Assembly (NCBI RefSeq): GCF_024211255.1
Contig: NZ_JAMLDY010000011.1
Coordinates: 57,833-121,832 of the forward strand
Direction of reading: 5' to 3'
From: Sphingomonas liriopis
GTDB lineage: Bacteria; Pseudomonadota; Alphaproteobacteria; Sphingomonadales; Sphingomonadaceae
DNA length: 64,000 nucleotides
In this document: positions 8,527 through 18,143 of the stretch, piece by piece
Position numbering within the stretch: the stretch's first letter is position 1
Layout: every line of letters starts with the position of its first letter
Notes under the pieces: generated by a model
Told to the model about the DNA's origin: nothing
What the model saw: the letters and a program-made list of their open reading frames with translations, nothing else
Database searches by the model: none
Made by a program: the position numbers and the translations under genes

Positions 8527-8545
8527 AATGGGGAAGGCTTAAGGA

Positions 8546-8992
8546 ATGGCTGACGATGGGGCCGCACCGGCGGCAATGCCGCTGCGGCTGATGCCGGTGG
8601 TGGCCGCCGCGCTGATCGACGGCGAGGGGCGGGTGCTGCTGCAACGCCGGCCGCCGGGCAAGCAGATGGCCGACCTGTGGGAATTTCCCGGCGGCAAGAT
8701 CGAACCGGGCGAGACGCTGGAAGGTGCGCTGGTCCGCGAACTGGCCGAGGAGCTGGGCATCGCGGTGGACGCCGGGGCGCTGACGCCGCTGACCTTCGCC
8801 AGCGCGGGGCTGGGCGAGCGGCACCTGCTGCTGTTGCTCTACACGATCCGCGACTGGCGGGGCACGCCACGGGCGCTGGAGGCGAGCGCGCTCGCCTGGG
8901 TCAGGCCGGCGGCGATGCGTGCGCTCGCCATGCCGCCCGCCGACTTGCCGCTGGTCGCGATGCTGGAACGGCTGCTGCAAATCGGCGGTTGA
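8546..8992 (+). CDS. mutT: 8-oxo-dGTP diphosphatase MutT
   Basis: Nudix hydrolase expected to remove 8-oxo-dGTP from the nucleotide pool. A complete Nudix box lies at residues 50-72 (GKIEPGETLEGALVRELAEELGI), and the approach LLQRRPPGKQMADLWEFPGG is typical of MutT rather than other Nudix groups. 148 residues; AAGG lies just before the ATG. Divergent from the pilin genes by 19 bases; tRNA-Cys follows. Confidence 0.9.
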   Translation: MADDGAAPAAMPLRLMPVVAAALIDGEGRVLLQRRPPGKQMADLWEFPGGKIEPGETLEGALVRELAEELGIAVDAGALTPLTFASAGLGERHLLLLLYTIRDWRGTPRALEASALAWVRPAAMRALAMPPADLPLVAMLERLLQIGG

Positions 8993-9034
8993 CGGTCGCG
9001 GGAAAACCGATCATCAGCCGCCCTCCCGCGTCGA

Positions 9035-9108
9035 GGCCCGATGGCGGAGTGGTGACGCAGAGGACTGCAAATCCTTGCACCCGGGTTCGATTCCCGGTCG
9101 GGCCTCCA
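9035..9108 (+). tRNA. tRNA-Cys (GCA)
   Basis: Cloverleaf with acceptor arms GGCCCGA and TCGGGCC, the anticodon loop CTGCAAA (anticodon GCA), a T-arm around GGTTCGATTCC, discriminator T and an encoded CCA. 74 bases including CCA. Confidence 0.95.
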
Positions 9109-9121
9109 ACGAGTGCGCGCG

Positions 9122-9484
9122 TCAGGGCGTCGCGTCGTCGATCCCGCCGTCCGTCATCCTCACCCGCGCGACGTCGCGCGGCAGCAGCATCGGGCGCAGG
9201 CGGATGCCGAGGCAGATCACCGTCGGCCAGAACAGGGTGTTGAGCACGTCCGACGTCGTATCCGCCCAGCGCCACGAACCGAAGTTGAGCCGGTCCATCA
9301 CCTCGTTGAACGTTTCGGCGAGGAGCACGAACGACCATGGCACGAAGCTGCCGAGCGAACGGCGGGTGACGAGGCGGGCGAGCATCAGCACCGCCAGCCC
9401 CGCATGGATGTGCAGGATCGTATCGGGCAGGCCGGTGCCGTCGCCGATCCAGTCGATGAACTTGTGATAGGTCGCAGGGATCAT
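9122..9484 (-). CDS. Membrane protein of unknown function
   Basis: A 120-residue protein with about three hydrophobic stretches (TILHIHAGLAVLMLARLV, SFVPWSFVLLAETFNEVM, VLNTLFWPTVICLGIRL). Conserved-looking features include LHIHAGL, the AETFNEVMDRLNFGSWRW segment and a TTSDVLNTLFWP motif. I do not recognise the family. The ATG at 9484 is preferred over upstream in-frame codons because the extra N-terminal sequence is low-quality and basic. Divergent from the pcm-like gene and tail-to-tail with tRNA-Cys. Confidence 0.65.
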   Translation of the reverse strand: MIPATYHKFIDWIGDGTGLPDTILHIHAGLAVLMLARLVTRRSLGSFVPWSFVLLAETFNEVMDRLNFGSWRWADTTSDVLNTLFWPTVICLGIRLRPMLLPRDVARVRMTDGGIDDATP

Positions 9485-9580
9485 GGCCGCGTCCTTACCC
9501 GCTACCACACGCGCTGGCCATGCGCGACATCGGCCGCAACCGACGCTTGGCGCGGCGGAACGCGCGCGATACAAGCCGGT

Positions 9581-9608
9581 CTGTCACGAAGTGTATTGCG
9601 CACATAAT
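9581..9608 (+). promoter_or_regulatory. Possible sigma-70 promoter for pcm-like gene and tolC
   Basis: CTGTCA (-35, four of six) and CATAAT (-10, five of six) are separated by 16 bases, ending 23 bases before the ATG. The -10 match is good, the -35 modest. Confidence 0.35.
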
Positions 9609-9631
9609 ACGGTTGTGCGAGAGGGGTCATC

Positions 9632-10312
9632 ATGAACATCAGCCTCGACAACATCATGCCGGATGGCGCCGCGTCGGAAACGATGCGGCACGCGATGGTC
9701 GCGAGCCAGCTGCGCACCAATGCGGTCAGCGACCAGCGCGTGCTCGTCGCGATGAATACGCTGCCGCGCGAGGCGTTCGTGCCCGCCGCGCAGCGTGCGA
9801 TGGCGTATCGGGACACCGCGCTGCCGGTCGCCGGCGGCCGGGCGATCAACCTGCCGATGGTCACCGGCCGGCTGCTGACCGAAGCCTATCTGGAAAAGGG
9901 CGATCGCGTGCTGCTGATCGGCGCCGCGGGTGGCTATGCCGCCGCGATCCTGGCGCAGATCGTCGCCGAGGTCGTCGCGGTCGAGGAGGATGCCTCGCTC
10001 GCCGCGCTGGCGCGCGAGGCGCTGGCGGGCACGGCGAACGTGCGCGTCGTCGAAGGACCGCTCGGCGCCGGTGACGCAGAGGGTGCGCCCTATGACGTGC
10101 TGGTGATCGACGGGGCGATCGAGCACGTTCCCGATGCATTGGTCGGACAGGTCAGGACCGGCGGCCGCGTCGTTACCGGGCTGGTCGAGCGCGGCGTCAC
10201 GCGGCTGGCGAGCGGGCGCAAGACCGATGGCGGATTCGGCCTGTCGCCGTTCCTCGACAGCGATTGCGTGATCCTGCCGGGCTTTTCCAGTCCACAGCGT
10301 TTCAGGTTCTAG
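9632..10312 (+). CDS. PCMT-like methyltransferase-fold protein
   Basis: 226 residues related to protein-L-isoaspartate O-methyltransferase. The N-terminal region (RHAMVASQLRTNAVSDQRVLVAM, then LPREAFVP) is typical. However the SAM-binding motif I reads VLLIGAAGGYAAAIL instead of the usual (V/I)LEIGTGSGYQTA, and the active-site segment is GGRAINLPMV instead of GQTISQP, so true repair activity is doubtful. GAGAGGGG precedes the ATG. It ends three bases before the tolC ATG, and as I recall this PCMT-like plus TolC pairing is common in alphaproteobacteria. Confidence 0.82.
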   Translation: MNISLDNIMPDGAASETMRHAMVASQLRTNAVSDQRVLVAMNTLPREAFVPAAQRAMAYRDTALPVAGGRAINLPMVTGRLLTEAYLEKGDRVLLIGAAGGYAAAILAQIVAEVVAVEEDASLAALAREALAGTANVRVVEGPLGAGDAEGAPYDVLVIDGAIEHVPDALVGQVRTGGRVVTGLVERGVTRLASGRKTDGGFGLSPFLDSDCVILPGFSSPQRFRF

Positions 10313-10315
10313 TAG

Positions 10316-11836
10316 ATGGGCGACGGGGGGATGATGCGCGGACTGTTGCTGGGGGGCGCGGCACTGGTGGGGCTGGCTGCACCGGCGGGCGCCGAAACGC
10401 TGCGCGAGGCGCTGGCCAAGGCCTATGCATCGAACCCGACACTGACCGGGCAGCGCGCGGCGCTGCGCGCGACGGACGAAAGCGTGCCGATCGCGCGTGC
10501 CAGCGGCCTGCCGGGTGTCAACGCGACCGGGCAGATCACCGACAATGTCCTGCAGGCGAACAACAACTTCCTCAATCCCGAGCGCAACGGGCAGGGATCG
10601 CTCAACCTGTCGGTGCCGCTGTATCAGGGCGGCGCGGTGCGCAATTCGGTGCGCGCGGCCGAAACGCGGGTCGATGCCGGCCGCGCGACGCTGCGCGGGA
10701 CGGAGGCGAACACCTTCACCAACGTCGTCGCCGCCTATATGAACGTGATCCGCGACGAGGCGATCACGGGGCTGAACCAGCAGAACGTCCGCGTGCTCGA
10801 GGTCAACCTGCGCGCCAGCCGTGATCGCTTTCAGGTCGGCGACCTGACCCGCACCGACGTCGCGCAGTCGGAGGCACGGCTGGCGCTCGCCCGCGCGCAG
10901 CTGCAACAGGCCGAGGCGCAGCTGATCTCCAGCCGCGAAAACTACATCCAGGTGGTGGGATCGCCGCCGGTCGCGCTCGAAGAGCCGCCGGTGCTGCCCA
11001 ATCTGCCCACTTCGCCGACCAATGCGGTGAGCGAGGCGCTGGGCAAGAACCCCAATCTGATCGCCGCGCGGCGACAGGCGGATGCGACGCGCTACGACAT
11101 CGGCGCCGCCAAGGCGGGGCGGTTGCCGCGGGTGTCGGCAGTAACCGGCGCGAACTATTTCAACTATCTGGGATCGCTGCCTAATTCCAGCATCTCACCC
11201 AATTCCGGCACCTCGGCATCGGCGGGGTTGCAACTGACGCTGCCGCTGTTCCAGGGCGGGCGGCCGGGCGCGCAGGTGCGGCAGGCGGAGGCGCAGCGCA
11301 GTCAGGCGCTGGAGCTGGCGACCGCGACCGAGCGTGCGGTGATCTCGCAGACGCGTTCCGCCTATGCGGTATGGCAGTCGTCGCAGCAGGTGATCGCATC
11401 GTCCGAAACCGCGGTGAACGCCAACAAGCTGAGCCTGGAGGGCGTGCGCGCCGAGAACAGCGTCGGCACGCGCACCATCCTCGACATCCTCAACGCCGAA
11501 CAGGAATTGCTCAACAGCCAGGTGACGCTGGTGACGGCGCGGCGCGACGCCTATGTCGCGGGCTTCGCGCTGCTCGCCGCGATGGGCGATGCCGAGGCGC
11601 GCGACCTGGGGCTCGACGGCGGCGCGCTGTACGACCCGACGGTGAACTACAAGCGCGTGCGGAACCGGATCAACGATTTCGCCAGCGACGGCGAGCCCGC
11701 ACCGGTGGCGACGACCACCGCGCAGACGCCGCCGCAGACCGCGACCGTCACCAAACCGCTCGACCCGCTGCTCGATACGCCGGTTGACAGAAGCCCCGCA
11801 TTAACCACAGGTGCGTCCTCGCCGAACCGCCAATAA
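10316..11836 (+). CDS. tolC: TolC family outer membrane protein
   Basis: Outer-membrane exit duct for efflux pumps and type I secretion. There is a signal peptide (LLLGGAALVGLAAPAGA) and two tandem repeats of the OEP fold, each beginning with an ALGKNPNLIAARR-type helix (ETLREALAKAYASNPTL near the N-terminus; SEALGKNPNLIAARRQA in the middle) and containing beta-strand segments such as SLNLSVPLYQGG and SAGLQLTLPLFQGG. The C-terminus is a Thr/Pro-rich tail. ATG 10316 is used; ATGs at 10331 and 10334 would also leave the signal peptide intact. 506 residues, slightly long because of the tail. Confidence 0.93.
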   Translation: MGDGGMMRGLLLGGAALVGLAAPAGAETLREALAKAYASNPTLTGQRAALRATDESVPIARASGLPGVNATGQITDNVLQANNNFLNPERNGQGSLNLSVPLYQGGAVRNSVRAAETRVDAGRATLRGTEANTFTNVVAAYMNVIRDEAITGLNQQNVRVLEVNLRASRDRFQVGDLTRTDVAQSEARLALARAQLQQAEAQLISSRENYIQVVGSPPVALEEPPVLPNLPTSPTNAVSEALGKNPNLIAARRQADATRYDIGAAKAGRLPRVSAVTGANYFNYLGSLPNSSISPNSGTSASAGLQLTLPLFQGGRPGAQVRQAEAQRSQALELATATERAVISQTRSAYAVWQSSQQVIASSETAVNANKLSLEGVRAENSVGTRTILDILNAEQELLNSQVTLVTARRDAYVAGFALLAAMGDAEARDLGLDGGALYDPTVNYKRVRNRINDFASDGEPAPVATTTAQTPPQTATVTKPLDPLLDTPVDRSPALTTGASSPNRQ

Positions 11837-11871
11837 GGGCGCTTGCAGACGGGCAGGGACGTAAAAGGGCC

Positions 11872-12420
11872 ATGGGGGATATGAGCGCCGAACCGTCGAT
11901 GGAAGAGATCCTTTCGTCGATCAAACGGATCATCGCCGAAGAAGGCGAGGGCACGCAGGCGCGCAGCCGCCGCCCGCGCGCGGTGCCGCAGCCGATCGAG
12001 CCCGAGCCCGAAGAGGTGCTGGAGCTGAGCGACCCGATGCCGCAGCCCGTGGCGCAGCGCGAGCTGCCGCCGCAGCGCGAACCGGAGCCCGAACCCGCGT
12101 CTGCTCCGCGGGTGCAGGCGGCGCCCGCACCGCCGCCGCACGCCGCCGCGCCGCAACCTGCGCGCGCGGCACCCGTTCAACCTGCGATGACCGACGAACC
12201 GATCCTGTCGCAACGCACCGCCGCCGCCAGCCTCGGCTCGCTCGAGACGCTGAGCAAGCTGCTCGTCAAGCCCGAGCCGGAGAGCGACGGGACACTGGAG
12301 GGCCTGGTGCGCGAGATGCTGCGCCCGATGCTGCGCGAATGGCTGGATGCCAATCTGCCCGAGATGGTCGAGACGATGGTCGCGCGCGAGATCGCGAAGA
12401 TTACTGCGCAGATGCGCTGA
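11872..12420 (+). CDS. PopZ/DUF2497 polar organizing protein
   Basis: 182 residues with the three PopZ parts: an N-terminal helix (AEPSMEEILSSIKRIIAEEGE), a proline/glutamate-rich disordered middle (about residues 30-105, many PEPE and PPP runs), and a C-terminal helical oligomerisation region (LEGLVREMLRPMLREWLDANLP). PopZ self-assembles into a polar microdomain that anchors the chromosome origin and recruits cell-cycle proteins in Caulobacter. An alternative start, ATG 11881, would begin at MSAEPS. It follows tolC by 35 bases. Confidence 0.85.
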   Translation: MGDMSAEPSMEEILSSIKRIIAEEGEGTQARSRRPRAVPQPIEPEPEEVLELSDPMPQPVAQRELPPQREPEPEPASAPRVQAAPAPPPHAAAPQPARAAPVQPAMTDEPILSQRTAAASLGSLETLSKLLVKPEPESDGTLEGLVREMLRPMLREWLDANLPEMVETMVAREIAKITAQMR

Positions 12421-12446
12421 GGGGGTTTTCCTCTCTGCCCTCACGC

Positions 12447-12541
12447 GTCATCCCCGCGGAGGCGGGGATCCATAATCACTACCGTCGGTGACTCGAGCCG
12501 AAGCGTCAGCCAGTATGGATCCCCGCCTGCGCGGGGATGAC
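12447..12541. repeat. Paired palindromic repeat, family B
   Basis: Two inverted copies of a unit around TCATCCCCGCxxAGGCGGGGATCCATA separated by about 45 bases. Each arm alone also forms a small hairpin (CCCCGC..GCGGGG). A second copy lies at 54881-54973 with the same arms and a related centre (CATAATxAC and CAGTATGG/GAGTATGG). It fills most of the gap between popZ and the S9 peptidase gene. Confidence 0.85.
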
Positions 12542-12598
12542 GAATGTGAGCGAGGAGAGCCGTTGCTCCCGCCCCGCGATCGGCATACCCTCCGCCCC

Positions 12599-14638
12599 AT
12601 GAAGACCCTCCTCGCCGCGAGCCTGCTCGCCACCGCCGCGCTGACCGCGCCTGCCGCCGCCCGCCAGCTGACCATCGATGACGTCTCCACCCTCAGCCGT
12701 ATCGGCGCGCCGACCGTTTCGGCGGACGGCAAGTGGCTGGTATGGGCACAGCGCGAGACCGATCTCGCCGCCAACCGCGGCCGCTACGACCTGTGGCGGC
12801 TCGACCTGTCGCGCAAAGGCGCAAAGCCGGAACCGCTGCTCAACGAGGCGGAGGTCAACGAGAATGCGCCGCAGATCGTCGGCCAGACGGTCTATTTCCA
12901 GTCCGACAAGGGTGGCGACGATGCGATCTGGTCGGTGCCGGTCACCGGCGGTGCGCCGAAGAAGCTGACCGGGTTCCAGGGCGGGCTGGGCGGCTTCAAG
13001 GTGTCGCCCGCGGCGGACAGGATCCTCGTCTGGGCCGATCGCAAGCCCAATGCGCCGAGCCTTGCCCCCGCGGTCGAGAAGAAGGACCCCAACGCAGGCG
13101 AGGGCCGCGTCTACGACAAGCTGTTCGTGCGCCATTGGGACACCTGGGTCGACGGCACGCATTCGCAGCTGTTCGTCCTGCCGCTGACCGCCGCGGGCGC
13201 GCCGGGCGACGGCGTCGCGATCGAGCACGGGCTCGACGGCGATGCGCCTTCGCGTCCCTTCGGCGGGGCTGAGGAAGTGTCGTGGAGCGCGGATGGCAAG
13301 ACCGTCTATTTCGCGCTGCGCGTCGCGGGCAACACGGAGCCGCTGTCGACCAACCTCGACATCTGGTCCGCCCCCGCCGACGGTTCCGCCGCGCCGGTCA
13401 ATCTGACCGAGGGCAACACGGCGACGGACAATCTGCCGACCGTCTCGCCCGACGGGCGCAGCCTGGCCTGGTTCGCGATGAAGCGGCCGGGGTTCGAGGC
13501 CGACCGGCAGGTGCTGATGCTGCGCGATCTCGCCACAGGGCAGGTGCGCAGCCTGACCGAAAGCTGGGACCGGTCGGTCGGCTCGATCGCCTGGTCGCCC
13601 GATTCGAAGCGCATCTACGTCACCGCGCAGGACACGCAGGAAAACCCGCTGTTCAGCGTCGATCCCGCCACCGGCAAGGTGACGCGGCTGACGCAACAGG
13701 GGCATGTCTCCGCGGTCGTGCCGACGCCGAAGGGCGCGGTGGTGGCGATGAACAGCCTGACCGCGCCCGACGATTTCTACAGCGTGCCCGCAAAGGGCAA
13801 GGTCGCGCGGTTGACTGAGGTCAACGCCGCGAAGCTCGCCGGGATCGACATGCCGACCGTCACCCGGTTCGGCTTCACCGGCGCCAACAACGATACCGTC
13901 CGGGGCTATGCGGTGAAGCCCTATGGCAGCACGGGCAAGGTGCCGATCGCGTTCATGGTCCATGGCGGGCCGCAGGGGTCGAGCGACAACAGCTGGTCGT
14001 ACCGCTGGAACCCGGCGGTGTTCGCCGGCGCGGGCTACGGCCTCGTCGCGGTCGATTTCCATGGGTCCACCGGCTACGGCCAGGCCTTCACCGATGCGAT
14101 CAGCAACAATTGGGGCGGCTGGCCGCTCGACGATCTGAAGGCGGGGCTGAAGGCCGCGACCGACAGGTTCGGCTGGCTCGACGCGAACAACGCCTGCGCG
14201 CTCGGTGCTTCCTACGGCGGCTATATGATGAACTGGATCGAAGGCCAGTGGCCCGATCGCTTCAAGTGCATCGTCCAGCACGACGGCGTCTTCGACGCGC
14301 GCGCGATGGCGTACGAGACCGAGGAACTGTGGTTCGACGAATGGGAACATGGGCAGAAGGCCTATTACGAGGACCCCGCCGCGTTCGAGAAATGGAACCC
14401 GGTCAACCACGTCCAGAACTGGAAGACGCCGCAGCTGGTCATCACCGGCGAAAAGGACTTCCGCATCCCCTACACGCAGGGGCTGGCGGCGTTCACCGCG
14501 CTCCAGCGCCGCGGCATCCCGTCGCGGCTGCTGGTCAACCCCAACGAGAACCATTGGGTGCTGAAACCGCGCAACTCGCGGCAATGGTATCGCGAAGTGC
14601 TCGGCTGGATGGACCGCTGGACGAAGGACGCCCGCTAG
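12599..14638 (+). CDS. S9 family (prolyl oligopeptidase-type) peptidase
   Basis: 679 residues with a signal peptide (KTLLAASLLATAALTAPAAA), a beta-propeller domain with TolB-like repeats (SVSADGKWLVW, TVSPDGRSLAWF, IAWSPDSKRIYV), and a C-terminal alpha/beta hydrolase domain. Visible catalytic residues are the serine in GASYGGYMMNW, the aspartate in TGEKDFRIPYTQG and the histidine in NENHWV. Expected to be a periplasmic dipeptidyl or oligopeptidase. The ATG at 12599 is chosen because it starts the signal peptide; upstream codons fall in the family B repeat. Its stop shares a CTAG with the converging gene. Confidence 0.93.
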   Translation: MKTLLAASLLATAALTAPAAARQLTIDDVSTLSRIGAPTVSADGKWLVWAQRETDLAANRGRYDLWRLDLSRKGAKPEPLLNEAEVNENAPQIVGQTVYFQSDKGGDDAIWSVPVTGGAPKKLTGFQGGLGGFKVSPAADRILVWADRKPNAPSLAPAVEKKDPNAGEGRVYDKLFVRHWDTWVDGTHSQLFVLPLTAAGAPGDGVAIEHGLDGDAPSRPFGGAEEVSWSADGKTVYFALRVAGNTEPLSTNLDIWSAPADGSAAPVNLTEGNTATDNLPTVSPDGRSLAWFAMKRPGFEADRQVLMLRDLATGQVRSLTESWDRSVGSIAWSPDSKRIYVTAQDTQENPLFSVDPATGKVTRLTQQGHVSAVVPTPKGAVVAMNSLTAPDDFYSVPAKGKVARLTEVNAAKLAGIDMPTVTRFGFTGANNDTVRGYAVKPYGSTGKVPIAFMVHGGPQGSSDNSWSYRWNPAVFAGAGYGLVAVDFHGSTGYGQAFTDAISNNWGGWPLDDLKAGLKAATDRFGWLDANNACALGASYGGYMMNWIEGQWPDRFKCIVQHDGVFDARAMAYETEELWFDEWEHGQKAYYEDPAAFEKWNPVNHVQNWKTPQLVITGEKDFRIPYTQGLAAFTALQRRGIPSRLLVNPNENHWVLKPRNSRQWYREVLGWMDRWTKDAR

Positions 14639-15030
14639 GCGGCGCGATACCGGGGGAGGCGGGGGTGGATCTCCCGTTCCTCCCAGTCCATCCGGGTGCG
14701 AAGCCGTTTCTGCAACGCCAGCACCGCGTTGCGATATCCGTGCCAATCCGTCTTGATCCGCGGCGGCGTCCAGGCGCTGACGTGCGCGCTGTAATCGCGG
14801 AACAGCGCCTTCAGGTCGGCCGATCCCTTCAGCCGCTTTGGATCATTGCCCAGCGCGATGAGCGCCGCCTTCTCTTCGGCGACCATATGTGCCTGGAACA
14901 GCTGCGAGAAGGCGACGCGGTCGCGGTGCAGCGAGGCATCGAACGCATCGGGGCCCTGGGCCATCATCGTGGCGAAGCGATGCATGATCGCACGCAGTTC
15001 GTCGTGGTCGTGGTGCAGGTCGCGCGACAT
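14635..15030 (-). CDS. Hemerythrin-like HHE domain protein
   Basis: 131 residues, all helical, with regularly spaced histidine/acid pairs: LHHDHDELRAI, FQAHMVAEEKAAL, YSAHVSAW and DWEEREIHPRL. This pattern fits a hemerythrin-type four-helix bundle binding two iron atoms, though spacing differs from classical members, so metal binding is inferred. Divergent from valS by about 115 bases; its TAG stop is on the same CTAG as the S9 peptidase stop. Confidence 0.6.
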   Translation of the reverse strand: MSRDLHHDHDELRAIMHRFATMMAQGPDAFDASLHRDRVAFSQLFQAHMVAEEKAALIALGNDPKRLKGSADLKALFRDYSAHVSAWTPPRIKTDWHGYRNAVLALQKRLRTRMDWEEREIHPRLPRYRAA

Positions 15031-15144
15031 GGGCAATCGAATCCTTGATCCGGATCGCCTTAAAATGGCGGGGTTAAGCGGTCGTATACCGCGATGGGAT
15101 CGGGCCGGCTTCTCAGCGGCGCGCCGTGTGGCTACAGGCGGGCC

Positions 15145-17958
15145 ATGACCGAGCTTCCCAAGACCTTCGACCCCGCCGCCATCGAATCGCGCTGGTATGC
15201 GCATTGGGAGGACAAGGGCCTGTTCCGTCCCGACCGGCCGCACGCCGAGCCGTGGACGATCGTGAACCCGCCGCCCAACGTCACCGGCAGCCTCCACATC
15301 GGCCATGCGCTCGACAATACGTTGCAGGACATCCTGACGCGGCATGCGCGGCTGAAGGGCAAGGACGCCTTGTGGGTGGTCGGCACCGACCATGCCGGCA
15401 TCGCGACGCAGATGGTCGTCGAGCGGCAGATGGCGCTGCGCCAGCAGAAGCGCACCGATTTCAGCCGCGAGGAGTTCGTCGCCAAGGTCTGGGACTGGAA
15501 GGCGGAGAGCGGCGGCGAGATCACCCGCCAGCTGCGGCGCCTGGGCTGTTCGATGGACTGGGCGAACGAGCGGTTCACGATGGACGAGGGCTTTTCGAAG
15601 GCCGTGCTCAAGGTCTTCGTCGAGCTGCACCGGCAGGGCCTGCTCTATCGCGACAAGCGGCTGGTCAACTGGGACCCGGGCCTCGGCACCGCGATCAGCG
15701 ACCTCGAGGTCGAGACACGCGAGATCAAGGGGCATTTCTGGCGCCTGCGCTACCCGCTCGCCGACGGATCGGGCTTCATCGAGGTGGCGACGACGCGGCC
15801 CGAGACGATGCTCGCCGACATGGCGGTCGCGGTCCATCCCGACGACGCGCGCTACACCGCGCTGATCGGCAAGCAGGTGCGGTTGCCGATTACCGGCCGG
15901 CTGATCCCGATCGTCGCCGACGAGCATGCCGACCCCGAACTGGGATCCGGTGCGGTGAAGATCACGCCGGGCCACGACTTCAACGATTTCGAGGTCGGTC
16001 GCCGCGCGGGGATCGAGGCGCGCGACATGCTCAACATGCTCGATGCCAAGGCGCAGGTCGTGCAGACGCGTGACGGCCTGATCCCCGCCGACCTGCTGGG
16101 CCTGACGACGGCCGACGCGCGCAAGGCGGTCGTGAAACGGCTCAAGGCGGACGGAGTCCTGATCCCGCACGTCGACAAGGACGGCGAAACGCACGACGCC
16201 GAACCGCGCACGATCCAGACGCCCTATGGCGACCGGTCGGGCGTGGTGATCGAGCCGTGGCTGACCGACCAATGGTATGTCGACGCCGCGACGCTGGCCA
16301 GGCCGGCGATCGAGGCGGTGCGCAGCGAGGCGATCAAGATCGTCCCCAAGACCTGGGAAAAGACCTTCTTCAACTGGATGGACAATATCCAGCCGTGGTG
16401 CGTATCCCGCCAATTGTGGTGGGGCCACCAGATCCCGGCGTGGTTTGGGCCTAAAATAGAAACGAATGGTAGCCGCACATACGATGGAGCCAATGGAAAT
16501 TTTGCTATCTTCGTTGGTGAAACCGAGGAAGAGGCTTTAGCTCAAGCACGCCTGCATTACGTCGATGATGTGGAAGTAGTGGATAGTGTTGCTGATGCGT
16601 ACCTCAAGGGTATTAACGAACCGGAGAAACATCCTTATCCAATGATCTGGCGCGATCCCGACGTCCTCGACACGTGGTTCTCCTCAGCACTTTGGCCGTT
16701 CGCGACGATGGATTGGCCGGAGAACAACGACCCGACGCTCGGCGGGCGTTATCCCAACGACGTGCTCATCTCGGGCTTCGATATCCTGTTCTTCTGGGAC
16801 GCCCGCATGATGATGCAGGGCATCCATTTCATGAAGGATGTACCCTTCAGGACGCTCTACCTCCACGGCCTCGTCCGCGCCGCCGACGGCGCCAAGATGT
16901 CGAAGTCGAAGGGCAATACCGTCGATCCGCTCGGGCTGATCGACACCTACGGCGCCGACGCGCTGCGTTTCTTCATGGCGGCGATGGAGAGCCAGGGCCG
17001 CGACATCAAGATGGATGAGAAGCGGGTCGAGGGCTATCGCAACTTCGCGACCAAGCTGTGGAACGCCAGCCGCTTCTGCCAGGCGAACGGGATCGGCGCG
17101 AGCACCTCGCTCGACGCGCCCGCGGCGACGCTGCCGGTCAACAAATGGATCATCGGCGAGACGATCGCGACGATCCAGGCCATCGACCTTGCGCTCGCCG
17201 ACCTGCGTTTCGACGCGGCGGCGGACGCGATCTACCAGTTCGTCTGGAGCCGGTTCTGCGACTGGTATCTCGAGCTCATCAAGCCGACCTTGGGCGAGGA
17301 TGCGGCGACCTATCCCGACCATGCCGTGGAGACGCGCGGCGTGGCGGCGTGGGTGCTCGACCAGATCCTGGTGCTGCTCCACCCGTTCATGCCGTTCGTC
17401 ACCGAGGAACTGTGGCACGCCAACCCGCGCGACCACGAGCTGATTGTCGCGCACTGGCCGCAGGCGGATGCGCGGAGCATCGATCCCGAGGCGATGGCCG
17501 ACATCGACTGGCGTATCCGCCTGATCGGCGAGGTTCGCGCGGCCAAGAACGAGCTCGGCATCGCGCCGGGCGCGCCGATGACCGCCTATGTCCGCGATGC
17601 CGATGCGACGACGCAGCGGCGTTTGAACGGCGCCCATACGACGCTGCGCAAGCTCGCGCGGTTGCAGGACGTGTCGCAGGATGCGGCGCCGGCCGGCCCG
17701 GCGATCCAGCTGGTCGTCGACGAGGCGACCTATGTCATTCCGCTCGACGGCGTCATCGACCTCGATGCCGAGCGCGCGCGGTTGACCAAGGGCGTCGCGG
17801 CGGCGGAGAAGGAACGCGATGCGCTCGCCGGGCGGCTTGGTAACGCGAGCTTCGTCGAGCGGGCCAAGCCCGAGGCGGTGGACAAGGCGCGTGCCGATCA
17901 TGCCGACAAGGCGGCGGAGGCCGAGCGGCTGTCCGCGGCGCTGGCGCGGCTGGGGTAA
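15145..17958 (+). CDS. valS: Valyl-tRNA synthetase
   Basis: Class I aminoacyl-tRNA synthetase, 937 residues. HIGH motif at residues 51-54 ([14 protein letters not shown]), editing domain in the first half ([18 protein letters not shown]), KMSKS at 584-588 (AKMSKSKGN), anticodon-binding domain, and a C-terminal coiled coil ([20 protein letters not shown]). The ATG at 15145 starts the usual [14 protein letters not shown]-terminus. Residues about 434-502 (16441-16650) are encoded by DNA of clearly lower GC (83 G+C in 180 bases) and form a longer insert between IPAWF and DPDVLDTW than I recall for E. coli. The frame is intact, so the enzyme should be functional. Confidence 0.96.
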   Translation: MTELPKTFDPAAIESRWYAHWEDKGLFRPDRPHAEPWTIVNPPPNVTGSLHIGHALDNTLQDILTRHARLKGKDALWVVGTDHAGIATQMVVERQMALRQQKRTDFSREEFVAKVWDWKAESGGEITRQLRRLGCSMDWANERFTMDEGFSKAVLKVFVELHRQGLLYRDKRLVNWDPGLGTAISDLEVETREIKGHFWRLRYPLADGSGFIEVATTRPETMLADMAVAVHPDDARYTALIGKQVRLPITGRLIPIVADEHADPELGSGAVKITPGHDFNDFEVGRRAGIEARDMLNMLDAKAQVVQTRDGLIPADLLGLTTADARKAVVKRLKADGVLIPHVDKDGETHDAEPRTIQTPYGDRSGVVIEPWLTDQWYVDAATLARPAIEAVRSEAIKIVPKTWEKTFFNWMDNIQPWCVSRQLWWGHQIPAWFGPKIETNGSRTYDGANGNFAIFVGETEEEALAQARLHYVDDVEVVDSVADAYLKGINEPEKHPYPMIWRDPDVLDTWFSSALWPFATMDWPENNDPTLGGRYPNDVLISGFDILFFWDARMMMQGIHFMKDVPFRTLYLHGLVRAADGAKMSKSKGNTVDPLGLIDTYGADALRFFMAAMESQGRDIKMDEKRVEGYRNFATKLWNASRFCQANGIGASTSLDAPAATLPVNKWIIGETIATIQAIDLALADLRFDAAADAIYQFVWSRFCDWYLELIKPTLGEDAATYPDHAVETRGVAAWVLDQILVLLHPFMPFVTEELWHANPRDHELIVAHWPQADARSIDPEAMADIDWRIRLIGEVRAAKNELGIAPGAPMTAYVRDADATTQRRLNGAHTTLRKLARLQDVSQDAAPAGPAIQLVVDEATYVIPLDGVIDLDAERARLTKGVAAAEKERDALAGRLGNASFVERAKPEAVDKARADHADKAAEAERLSAALARLG

Positions 17959-17979
17959 CACGCTTGGTCTACCTCCCCC

Positions 17980-18073
17980 GTCACCCCGGACCTGGTCCGG
18001 GGTCCACCGTTCCGCACGCCCGCCGGCCGTTGGTTACGCGGACGGGTGGACCCCGGAACAAGTCCGGGGTGAC
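17980..18073. repeat. Paired palindromic repeat, family A copy 1
   Basis: Two inverted arms, GTCACCCCGGACCTGGTCCG on the left and the complement-type CCCCGGAACAAGTCCGGGG on the right, separated by about 45 bases. Each arm is itself a hairpin. It fills most of the gap between valS and the MATE gene, where it may act as a terminator or RNA stabiliser. Confidence 0.85.
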
Positions 18074-18143
18074 GGAGGAAGGGTGGCAATGGTGGGCGGG
18101 TCCCTCCACCATCCTGCACGACCGACGATGAGGGGGAAGACCG

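Noticed and set aside
8546..8992. mutT as a possible RppH-like enzyme
   Set aside because: The WEFPGGKIEPGE context is MutT-like, and a clear RppH is encoded at 34281-34766.
9485..9631. Riboswitch or small RNA before the PCMT-like gene
   Set aside because: Only a plausible promoter is visible; no conserved aptamer-like structure could be recognised.
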